Assembly: GCF_021117345.1 (NCBI RefSeq)
Contig: NZ_CP088261.1
Location: 2,108,001 to 2,172,000 of the forward strand
Direction: 5' to 3'
Length of the DNA: 64,000 nt
Source: Microbacterium sp. cx-55
Lineage (GTDB): Bacteria; Actinomycetota; Actinomycetes; Actinomycetales; Microbacteriaceae
Part shown: in pieces, positions 25,985-33,216 of the stretch
Layout: each line of letters opens with the position of its first letter
Numbering within the stretch: the stretch's first letter is position 1
Program-made: the position numbers and the translations under genes
The notes under the pieces: generated by a model
What the model was told of the DNA's origin: nothing
Seen by the model: the letters and a program-made list of their open reading frames with translations, nothing else
The model's database searches: none

Positions 25985-26903
25985 AGCGGATCCTCGGGTC
26001 GAGCAGACCGTACAACAGGTCGATGACGAGGTTGACGAGCACGTAGAGGATCACGAAGACCGTGACGAACGACACGATCGTGGGACCCTCGTGGCGCAGC
26101 GTCGCCTGGAAGAGGGTGTTACCCACTCCCGGCACGTTGAAGATCGCCTCGGTCACCGTGGCACCGACCAGCAGCACGCCGAAGTTCGTCGCGGAGTTGG
26201 TGATCACCGGGATGAGCGAGTTGCGGAGCACGTGCACCGGGATGACGCGCCGACGCGACATTCCCTTGGAGTACGCCGTTCGCACCCAGTCCTGGTTGAG
26301 CGTGTCGATCACGGAGCCGCGCATGAGGCGCATGCTCGTGGCGTAGAGGCTCACACCCAGCACGATCGCGGGCAACCAGAGATCGCCCCAGTCGTTCGAG
26401 GACCCGACCGTGGGCTTGAACCATCCGAGCTGGATCGCGAGGAAGTACTGCGCGAGGAACGCGAGCACGAAGATCGGGATCGCGACGAAGACGAGCGAAA
26501 TCACGAGGGCGACGTTGTCGAACAGCTTGCCCTTACGAAGAGCCGAGATCGTGCCGATGATGATCGCGAGCGTGAACTCGATCGCGATGGCCATCACGGC
26601 GAGGCGACCGGTGACCGGGAGCGTGCGGGCGAGGACATCGTTGACCGACTGCCCGGAGAACGTCGTACCCATGTCACCCTGCAGGATGCCCATGAGGTAG
26701 TAGAAGTACTGCACGATGAACGGCTGGTCCAGGTGGTACTGGGCCATGAGTCCGTCGATGACCGCCTGGTTCGGCGTGCGATCGCCGAAGAGCGCCAAAA
26801 TGGGGTTGCCTGGCATCGCGAACACCAGGAAATAGATGAGCAGGGTGGATCCCAAGAACACCGGGATCACCTGCAGGATGCGTCTGAGGATGTAACCGAG
26901 CAC
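25974..26903 (-). CDS. ABC transporter permease, DppB type (operon 2)
   Basis: The 309-residue permease starts V-L-G-Y-I-L-R-R-I-L-Q-V and has six helices, with coupling loop R-T-A-Y-S-K-G-M-S-R-R. The GTG at 26903 was chosen because GGAGG stands 8 bases before it. The GTG at 26909 lies too close to that site, and the further upstream frame runs into the intergenic region after the receptor gene. A terminator-like hairpin lies between this gene and its receptor gene. Confidence 0.9.
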   Translation of the reverse strand: MLGYILRRILQVIPVFLGSTLLIYFLVFAMPGNPILALFGDRTPNQAVIDGLMAQYHLDQPFIVQYFYYLMGILQGDMGTTFSGQSVNDVLARTLPVTGRLAVMAIAIEFTLAIIIGTISALRKGKLFDNVALVISLVFVAIPIFVLAFLAQYFLAIQLGWFKPTVGSSNDWGDLWLPAIVLGVSLYATSMRLMRGSVIDTLNQDWVRTAYSKGMSRRRVIPVHVLRNSLIPVITNSATNFGVLLVGATVTEAIFNVPGVGNTLFQATLRHEGPTIVSFVTVFVILYVLVNLVIDLLYGLLDPRIRYVK

Positions 26904-27022
26904 CCTCACTCCCTCCAGCCGGGTGGATGCAAGCAGGTCGCCGTCGCGCGATCGGCGCGGGCGACCGCATCCGTTGTAGAGCATAAGCGCCGCATGTGTG
27001 ACGCGGGTTGCTCCTGGACAGG

Positions 27023-27058
27023 CCGCGAGGCGGTGACTCTATGGTCACCGCCTCGCGG
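27023..27058 (-). terminator. Hairpin inside peptide operon 2
   Basis: A perfect 15-bp stem (27023-27037 with 27044-27058) has the loop tctatg. It lies 17 bases after the receptor stop and 120 bases before the permease start, on the transcribed minus strand. It could end part of the transcripts so that receptor is made in excess over permease. Confidence 0.8.
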
Positions 27059-27074
27059 ATGTGATCGAGAGGGC

Positions 27075-28691
27075 TTACGCCTTCGTGATCGCGTAGTACA
27101 GCGGAACGGAGTTCCAGCCGAACTGGACGTTGTCGACCGTCTCGGCGAATCCACCGTTGACGTTCGAGTACCAGAGCGGGATGGCCGGGAGGTCCTGGAG
27201 CAGGATCTCCTGCGCCGACTGGAAGTCCTCGTTGGCCGTGGCCGGGTCGGTGCTCGAGATGCCGTCGCTCAGGAGCTGGTCGAACTCGGCGTTCGAGTAG
27301 TCACCGTCGTTCGAGCCCGCGTTGGTCGCGTACAGCGGTCCGAGGAAGTTGTACAGACCCGGGTAGTCGGCCTGCCATCCGGTGCGGAACGCGGTCGTGA
27401 TGGTGCGGTTGGTGACCTCGGTACGCAGCGACGCGAAGTCGACGTACGGGGCGCCGGATGCCTCGATGCCCAGCGTGTTCTTGATCGAGTTGGTGGTCGC
27501 GTCGACCCACGACTGGTGTCCGCCGTCGGAGTTGTACGCGATCTGGAACGTGCCGTCCCACGGGGAGATGGCGTCGGCCTCGGCCCACAGTTCCTTCGCC
27601 TTGTCGGCGTCGAAGCCGAGGACGTCAGCGCCCTCCAGGGAGTCCGACCAGCCGTCGATCACCGGAGAGGTGAAGTCGCTGGCGGGGGTGCGGGTGCCCT
27701 GGAAGATCGTGTCGGTGATCTCCTGGCGGTTGATCGCCATCGAGATCGCCTGGCGACGCAGCTTGCCCTCTTCGCCCGCGAAGTGCGCGAGGCTCTCCGG
27801 GATCGTGAAGGACTGGAAGATCGCGGCGGGCTGGTTGACCTGACGGTCACCGAGGTCCGACTCGTAGGTCGCGAGTGCCGCATCCGGGATGGCGTCGAGG
27901 ACGTCCAGGTTGCCGGCGAGCAGGTCGGCGTACGCCGCATCCTGCGACGCGTAGAAGACGATCTTGAGTCCACCGTTCTGGGCCGCACGGCCACCGGTGT
28001 ACTCGTCGTTCTTGACGAGGTCGATCTCGACGTCGTGCTGCCACGCGTCGTCCGCGGCCAGCTTGTACGGGCCGTTGCCGATCGGGCTCTCACCGAATGC
28101 GTCCATGTCGTCGAACGCGACATCGGGGAGCGGGTAGAAGGCCGAGTAGCCCAGGCGCAGCGCGAAGTCGGAGGCCGGCTTGTTCAGCGCGATGGTGAAC
28201 GTGTAGTCGTCCACCTGCGCGAGACCGGTGAGCTCGGAGTCCTCGTCGTAGCTGAAGCCCTCGATGTCCTCGAAGAAGTAGCTGGAGAGCTGCTCGTTGG
28301 AGGCCAGAGCGCCGTAGTTCCACGCCTTGATGAAGTTGTCAGCCGTGATCTCTTCACCGTCGGTGAAGGTCAGGCCTTCCTTGATCTTGACCGTGAGGTG
28401 CTGAGGGTCCTCGGTCGTGATCTCTTCGGCGACGTCGTTGACGGGAGCGCCGTTTGCGTCGTAGTAGACGAGGCCCGCGAAGATCGAGTCGAGGATCTTG
28501 CCGCCGCCCGTCTCGTTCGTGTTGGTCGGGATGAGCGGGTTCTGGGGCTCGGACCCGTTGGCGCTGATGACGGCGTCGGACGAGCCACCGGTGGACTCGT
28601 TCGAGCCACCGCCGCTCGCGCAACCGGCCAGGGCGAGTGCCCCGACTCCGACCAGCGCGATGCTCGCGAGAGCGATTCTGCTGCGCTTCAC
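27075..28691 (-). CDS. Peptide-type ABC transporter substrate-binding lipoprotein (receptor 2)
   Basis: The 538-residue SBP family 5 protein has an N-terminal M-K-R-S-R-I-A signal ending in L-A-L-A-G-C-A-S-G-G-G-S, a clear lipobox and flexible linker. The mature part shows the family pattern S-E-P-Q-N-P-L-I-P-T-N, D-G-E-E-I-T-A-D-N-F, and A-I-S-M-A-I-N-R-Q-E-I. It binds oligopeptides or related solutes outside the membrane for the permease pair of operon 2. AGGAGG precedes GTG 28691. Unlike operon 1, the receptor is the first gene here. Confidence 0.92.
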   Translation of the reverse strand: MKRSRIALASIALVGVGALALAGCASGGGSNESTGGSSDAVISANGSEPQNPLIPTNTNETGGGKILDSIFAGLVYYDANGAPVNDVAEEITTEDPQHLTVKIKEGLTFTDGEEITADNFIKAWNYGALASNEQLSSYFFEDIEGFSYDEDSELTGLAQVDDYTFTIALNKPASDFALRLGYSAFYPLPDVAFDDMDAFGESPIGNGPYKLAADDAWQHDVEIDLVKNDEYTGGRAAQNGGLKIVFYASQDAAYADLLAGNLDVLDAIPDAALATYESDLGDRQVNQPAAIFQSFTIPESLAHFAGEEGKLRRQAISMAINRQEITDTIFQGTRTPASDFTSPVIDGWSDSLEGADVLGFDADKAKELWAEADAISPWDGTFQIAYNSDGGHQSWVDATTNSIKNTLGIEASGAPYVDFASLRTEVTNRTITTAFRTGWQADYPGLYNFLGPLYATNAGSNDGDYSNAEFDQLLSDGISSTDPATANEDFQSAQEILLQDLPAIPLWYSNVNGGFAETVDNVQFGWNSVPLYYAITKA

Positions 28692-28840
28692 TATTCCTCC
28701 TGTGCAGGGATGATGCGAGCATGACGAAGCTGTGCGATCGTCATGTCGCGAATACGAGAACGATAAGCACGCGCCTCGCCATGGTCAAAACGGCTGACGC
28801 AAAAGTTACATAGCCTTAACGTCGACATGAACAGATGAAG

Positions 28841-28856
28841 CAGATTGCTCAATCTG
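28841..28856. promoter_or_regulatory. 16-bp palindrome upstream of receptor 2
   Basis: cagattgctcaatctg has perfect 7-bp arms around CT. It lies 150 bases upstream of the receptor 2 start and 44 bases past the receptor 3 stop, in a gap that is visibly more A/T-rich than the genes. It could be an operator for operon 2 or part of a receptor 3 terminator. Confidence 0.35.
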
Positions 28857-28899
28857 TGAGCACACGGCGCATTCAGCCGTGCGAAACGGAGTCTCGCGG

Positions 28900-30744
28900 C
28901 TACTCGGATCGAGTTTCGGCGGATGCGGGCACCCAGTCGGCGAAACCGGTGAGGACGCCGTTCGCAGCCGCGGCGGGCCGTACGCTCGTGACCGCATCCG
29001 ACCAGACCGTCACGATGGGCACCGGCACGAGCGGCAGTGACCACGCCTGCGCCGCGATCTGTTCGTCGAGCGCATCGAGGATCGGATCGCGGGCGTCGGC
29101 ATCCGTCTCCGCGCCCAGCTGCGCGATGAGATCGTCCACGGTGTCGTCCGACCAGCCGGAGACGTTCGCCGCTCCCGCGGTCGCGTAGCCCGCGGCGAGC
29201 GCCACCGGAGCCGACGGATCGGCATCCCACGCGAAAAGCGCCGCGTCGTACTCCCCGGGAGTCGACAGCCTGGAGGCCCAGTCCGCGCGCGAGGCGTCGA
29301 CGAGCGTGATTCCGGCCTCGGCCGCGGAGGCCGCGAGCAGCCCGAAAGCCGCCGCCCGCCGGGAGTCGTTCGCAGGGAAGAGCAGCCGCACGGTCGGGTT
29401 CGGCACGTCCGCCTCGGCGAGCAGATCGCGCGCGCGATCGATGTCGGGGGCGTCGTCGGGTGCGGGTGAGGTCTCGGGCGAGGGCGGGGTCTCGGGTGCG
29501 GGCGCCGACGCCTCGGGTGTCGGCAGCGGATGCGGATCCCCGACCGGGTCGGGAGGGCGCACGGCGGATCGGCGCACCTCCGCATCCGGAACGAAGGGAG
29601 TCGCGAGTGCGGCGAGGAGGGCCGCGCGGGGCACGGTGGCGAGGAACGCGGTGCGCACGGTGCGGGCCCGCTCCTCATCGCCGCCGTAGGTCGCGGGGTC
29701 GAACACGCCCCCGCCGGCGGTCTGCAGGTCGAGGTGGTCGAAGCCCGTGCCGAGGGCGACGGCCGCGCCAGCGGCCTGACCCGCGAATGCGACCGATTCG
29801 GACGTCGCGGGCGCAGCGGCGATGTCGACGTCACCGCGGGAGACGGCGGCGAGGCGCTCGGCGGCATTCGGGATCGCCTGGACCGTCACCCGCTCGACGC
29901 GGGGGGACGGCCCACCGATACCGTCCGGATTCGCCCGCAGATCGACCCGGGTGCCGTCGGCCGACACCGCGTCGATCAGGTACGCGCCGTTCGTGACCGC
30001 GTTATTCGCCCCGACAGCGCCGAGCGCGAAGTCCTCGCGGTATGCCCGGGATACCGGAGCGAGCCAGTCGAGATCGTCGTCCTGGACGGCGGCGATCAGC
30101 GCGGCTTTGGCTGCCGGTGTGTCCAGATCGTCATCCGGATGACCGAGCATCGCGACCCGGTGCGCGGCGACCGGCGGCGCGTCGAAAGCCGACTCCCAGT
30201 CGGCGGCGGGCGAGGTGTAGACCAGGGTGATGCTGCGGCCGTCGTCGCCGATCTCAGGGGTCTCGGCAACGAGGTCGAGGCCCCGATCCGGGCCCGCGCC
30301 CGTGTTCCAGCGCGTTTCGGGGAGCCCATCCGCATCCGGTTTTCCGCCCGTCCGGTGCGTCGTTCCGGCCGCCCATGTGAGCAGCAGGTCGGCGGCGTCG
30401 ACGCGGGCGCCATCCGACCAGCGCACGCCGTCGTTGACCGTGTAGATGACGGTGAGCGGATCACGGGACTGCACGCGGATGCTGCCGAACCGATCCTGCG
30501 GCACCCGCTCGCCGGCGGCGTCGCGGCGCCAGAAGCCCGAGGTCGTGAGCGCGGCGAGCGCGGTGTTCGCCGCGCCGTCCTGGCCGAGGACCGCGGGGTT
30601 CAGCGACGTGACGGGTGCATCGAGGGCGACCGTGATCGCACTCCCCGGCACGAGACGGTCGGTGTCGTCGGGAGCGCACGCGGAGAGCCCGACCGCCAGG
30701 GCGGCCACCACGATCGTCGCCGTGAACCTCGTGCGCCACCGCAT
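28900..30744 (-). CDS. ABC transporter substrate-binding lipoprotein, family 5 (receptor 3)
   Basis: The 614-residue protein starts M-R-W-R-T-R-F and has a signal ending L-A-V-G-L-S-A-C-A, a lipobox. The mature protein is SBP-5-like, with D-A-P-V-T-S-L-N-P-A, W-S-D-G-A-R-V-D-A-A-D-L and a DppA-like second lobe. About residues 405-435 form a Pro/Ala/Glu-rich insert, E-A-S-A-P-A-P-E-T-P-P-S-P-E-T, that interrupts the fold. AGGAGG lies 6 bases before ATG 30744. No permease is adjacent, so it may feed operon 2 or another system. Confidence 0.82.
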   Translation of the reverse strand: MRWRTRFTATIVVAALAVGLSACAPDDTDRLVPGSAITVALDAPVTSLNPAVLGQDGAANTALAALTTSGFWRRDAAGERVPQDRFGSIRVQSRDPLTVIYTVNDGVRWSDGARVDAADLLLTWAAGTTHRTGGKPDADGLPETRWNTGAGPDRGLDLVAETPEIGDDGRSITLVYTSPAADWESAFDAPPVAAHRVAMLGHPDDDLDTPAAKAALIAAVQDDDLDWLAPVSRAYREDFALGAVGANNAVTNGAYLIDAVSADGTRVDLRANPDGIGGPSPRVERVTVQAIPNAAERLAAVSRGDVDIAAAPATSESVAFAGQAAGAAVALGTGFDHLDLQTAGGGVFDPATYGGDEERARTVRTAFLATVPRAALLAALATPFVPDAEVRRSAVRPPDPVGDPHPLPTPEASAPAPETPPSPETSPAPDDAPDIDRARDLLAEADVPNPTVRLLFPANDSRRAAAFGLLAASAAEAGITLVDASRADWASRLSTPGEYDAALFAWDADPSAPVALAAGYATAGAANVSGWSDDTVDDLIAQLGAETDADARDPILDALDEQIAAQAWSLPLVPVPIVTVWSDAVTSVRPAAAANGVLTGFADWVPASAETRSE

Positions 30745-30987
30745 CCGCGGTCCTCCTCGTTCGTGCCGTGTGTAAGCCGGTCGCCGCTCGTCGTGCCCGC
30801 GTACGGTCATGGTGCCCTGTGGCGATGTCGCGTGTGCGCGGGGCGGGCTTCATGTCCGCGGCGGTGGGCTACGCGTCCGCGGCGCGGACCTCGTCACGCC
30901 CGCAACGGAACCCCGACACTTTATGCGTCGACCCTGAACGTGCCCGCCCGGGTGGGGAGGCCGCGTGCGCTATGGCAGGCTGACCGG

Positions 30988-31794
30988 GTGCAGAAGCGCC
31001 CCTTCGGAGTGTTCGATCCCGCGCCCGTGGGCGGCGCCGCGCGCACCCGCATCCGGTGGGAGATCTGGCTCGTGCTCGCCGTATCGGTCGGGCAATCGGC
31101 GCTGTACTCGGTGCTGTCCTTCATCCGGACCGTGCAACGCTCGCTGGAGACGAACCAACCCGTCGGGGCGCAGCAGACGCAGCTCAACCCCGCGCGCGAC
31201 GCCGAGGCCCTCTGGGACGCGCTGTACCAACTGCTCGACATCGTGTTCTCGCTCGCGGTGGTCGCGCTCGTCGTGTATCTGCTGTGGGAGCCGGGGTCAC
31301 GTGCGCTCGCGCGCATCGGGCTGGACTTCCGCCGCATCGGCGGCGACGCCGGCCGCGGTCTGCTGCTCGTCGCGGTGATCGGGATTCCCGGGCTCGGGCT
31401 GTACGTCGCGGGCCGGCTGCTGGGCGTCACGGTCGGCGTCGTCGCGTCGCCGCTGGATGCTGCCTGGTACACGGTGCCGCTGCTCATCCTCGCCGCGGTG
31501 CGTGCGGGCCTCACCGAGGAGGTCATCTTCCTCGGCTACTTGTTCGACCGCCTGCGCCGGCTGGGCTGGAACTGGTGGACGATCATCCTGGTCACTGCGG
31601 GCCTTCGCGGGCTCTACCACGCGTACCAGGGCGTCGGATCGATCATCGGCAACGTCGCGATGGGCATCGTCTTCGGATGGTGCTACCGACGCTGGGGACG
31701 GGTCATGCCCCTGGTCATCGCGCACACGGTGATCGACGTCTTCGCCTTCGTCGGCTACCCCCTCGCCGTCGCGCTCTGGCCCGGCATCTTCTAG
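30988..31794 (+). CDS. CPBP family intramembrane protease
   Basis: The 268-residue membrane protein is a CPBP/Rce1-type. The catalytic E-E pair is in R-A-G-L-T-E-E-V-I-F-L-G-Y-L-F. A second motif, R-G-L-Y-H-A-Y-Q-G, and a third, I-A-H-T-V-I-D, supply the histidine and asparagine-like positions. Helices are seen at about residues 25-45, 78-98 and through the C-terminal half. In bacteria such proteins are linked to immunity or processing of membrane peptides, but no substrate gene is adjacent. GTG 30988 was chosen from the protein start V-Q-K-R-P-F-G; the frame is open far upstream as a shadow of receptor 3. Confidence 0.85.
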   Translation: MQKRPFGVFDPAPVGGAARTRIRWEIWLVLAVSVGQSALYSVLSFIRTVQRSLETNQPVGAQQTQLNPARDAEALWDALYQLLDIVFSLAVVALVVYLLWEPGSRALARIGLDFRRIGGDAGRGLLLVAVIGIPGLGLYVAGRLLGVTVGVVASPLDAAWYTVPLLILAAVRAGLTEEVIFLGYLFDRLRRLGWNWWTIILVTAGLRGLYHAYQGVGSIIGNVAMGIVFGWCYRRWGRVMPLVIAHTVIDVFAFVGYPLAVALWPGIF

Positions 31795-31868
31795 CCCCGG
31801 CGCTGGCGTGGCGGCGGGTGGCCCCGCTCGCCGCCGTCGGTCGCTCAGGCCGGGAACACCGCATCCGA

Positions 31869-31941
31869 CCGCGAGACGGGATCTTCGCGCCGAGACAGTG
31901 GGGTAACCCCTACGTCTCGGCGCGAAGATCCCGTCTCGCGG
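31869..31941. repeat. 28-bp-arm palindrome, copy 1
   Basis: The arms 31869-31896 and 31914-31941 are perfect reverse complements of 28 bases (left arm begins ccgcgagacgggatcttcgc). The 17-base loop contains gggg and cccc around taa. Identical arms occur at 33069-33141, where the loop is the reverse complement of this one at 15 of 17 positions, so the two elements are inverted to each other. It lies downstream of the CPBP gene and may also end transcription. Confidence 0.97.
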
Positions 31942-32062
31942 ATGAGGGGGAAGGGAGAGGCGTCGGGCGCACCAGTCCTCCCCAGCTGGGCGATGCGCGG
32001 GATCGTCCACGGATGGGAGCAGGGGTCACCTGCGGAAGCACACGGAGGCCGACCATGGCGGG

Positions 32063-33100
32063 ATGCTGACACCTCTTCGCCCCCTCACTGCACTGCCCGC
32101 ACCGATTCCGCTCCTCAAGGCGCGAGACGTTCCGCATCCGGAACGTTCGATCGCCCGAGGCGAGCTGACCCCGGTGCGGCGGGGAATCTACGCGAGCACC
32201 ACCCACTGGAATGCGCTGGCGCCGTGGGACCGATACCTGGCTCGGGTACATGCCGTCGCTGTGAGCTGGCCCGATGCCGTGTTCAGCCACGAGTCGGCCG
32301 CCGTTCTCCAGGGGCTTCCCGTGTTCGGAGACCCGATCATCGTGCATCTCATCGCTGGGCCGGGCGCGACGTCGGGAGTGAACGGCGGTATTCGAGTTCA
32401 CACCGGCGGTGCTGCCCGAGAGCTCCACGTGCGGGACGGCCTCCTGATGACCTCGCCCATCGACACCGCGGTCGATCTGGCTCGATCACGGCACGAGGTC
32501 GTCGGGTTGAGCGCGGCGGATGCGGCGCTCCGGACCGATCCCACCGCCACGGTCGAGGCGTTGGTCGCGCGAAACGAATCGCGTCACAGTAGCCGCGGAC
32601 GGCGACACGCACGCTGGGCCCTGCACCGCGCCGATGGTGCGGCCGAGACGGTCCTCGAGTCCGCGAGCCGCGCGGCCGTGGAATGGCTCGGCTACCCCGA
32701 ACCCGAGCTGCAGTGGCACTTCGGATCGACCGCATACGGCGAGGAGCGATCCGATTTCTGGTGGCCGGGTGCGCGTCTGGCGGGCGAGGCGGATGGTGAT
32801 CTGAAGTACGACGGCCGCTTCGGCGACGCACCGGCGCTCTTGCGGGAACGCAGACTGCGAGATACCCGCATCCGCCGTCGAGCACGTGCCGTGGCCCACT
32901 GGGGATGGACCGACGTCGCCGATTTCACGGCGCTCGACGGCATCCTTCGCGGAGCGGGCCTCGTCCGCACGTTCGGCGAGGACGTCGCTCGACTCGCGGG
33001 AATGCGCCATGCGCTCGCCGGACGCCCGTTCCCGGGAAGGACCGCAGACCGGCTCGCGCCACGCCCTCCCGCGAGACGGGATCTTCGCGCCGAGACATAG
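32063..33100 (+). CDS. AbiEi-like winged-helix plus DUF559-like nuclease fold protein
   Basis: This 345-residue protein is bracketed by two inverted palindromes. The N-terminal ~60 residues have R-G-E-L-T-P-V-R-R-G-I-Y-A, the sign of AbiEi-type antitoxin winged-helix domains. The middle has S-H-E-S-A-A-V-L-Q-G-L-P and T-A-V-D-L-A-R. The C-terminal part has S-D-F-W-W-P, G-E-A-D-G-D-L-K-Y-D-G and R-R-L-R-D-T-R-I-R-R, the PD-(D/E)XK-like layout of DUF559/Vsr-related proteins. No AbiEii toxin gene is adjacent. The last ten codons and the TAG lie inside palindrome copy 2, so the tail P-A-R-R-D-L-R-A-E-T is palindrome-derived. The function is not known; related genes are frequent singletons in Microbacteriaceae. 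Confidence 0.75.
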   Translation: MLTPLRPLTALPAPIPLLKARDVPHPERSIARGELTPVRRGIYASTTHWNALAPWDRYLARVHAVAVSWPDAVFSHESAAVLQGLPVFGDPIIVHLIAGPGATSGVNGGIRVHTGGAARELHVRDGLLMTSPIDTAVDLARSRHEVVGLSAADAALRTDPTATVEALVARNESRHSSRGRRHARWALHRADGAAETVLESASRAAVEWLGYPEPELQWHFGSTAYGEERSDFWWPGARLAGEADGDLKYDGRFGDAPALLRERRLRDTRIRRRARAVAHWGWTDVADFTALDGILRGAGLVRTFGEDVARLAGMRHALAGRPFPGRTADRLAPRPPARRDLRAET

Positions 33101-33141
33101 GGGTTACCCCCCTGTCTCGGCGCGAAGATCCCGTCTCGCGG
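33069..33141. repeat. 28-bp-arm palindrome, copy 2
   Basis: The arms 33069-33096 and 33114-33141 are identical to those of copy 1. The loop holds the TAG stop (33098-33100) of the AbiEi/DUF559-like gene. It lies between that gene and the convergent gcvP, and may serve both as terminator. Confidence 0.97.
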
Positions 33142-33216
33142 TCGGGGAGGGCGGATGGGAGCGCCCGGCGGCCCGGCCCGCGCAGTCTCGCGGCCAGGCC
33201 GAACCCCGCGCGCGGG

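Noticed and set aside
16744..30744. Recent duplication of the two peptide ABC operons
   Set aside because: Gene order, ATPase length (708 against 558 residues), the Cys-rich extensions and the permease sequences all differ, so they are distinct importers.
31000..33100. Complete toxin-antitoxin or defence island with CPBP protease and AbiEi-like gene
   Set aside because: The AbiEii toxin partner and any second defence gene are missing, and palindrome copy 1 separates the two genes.
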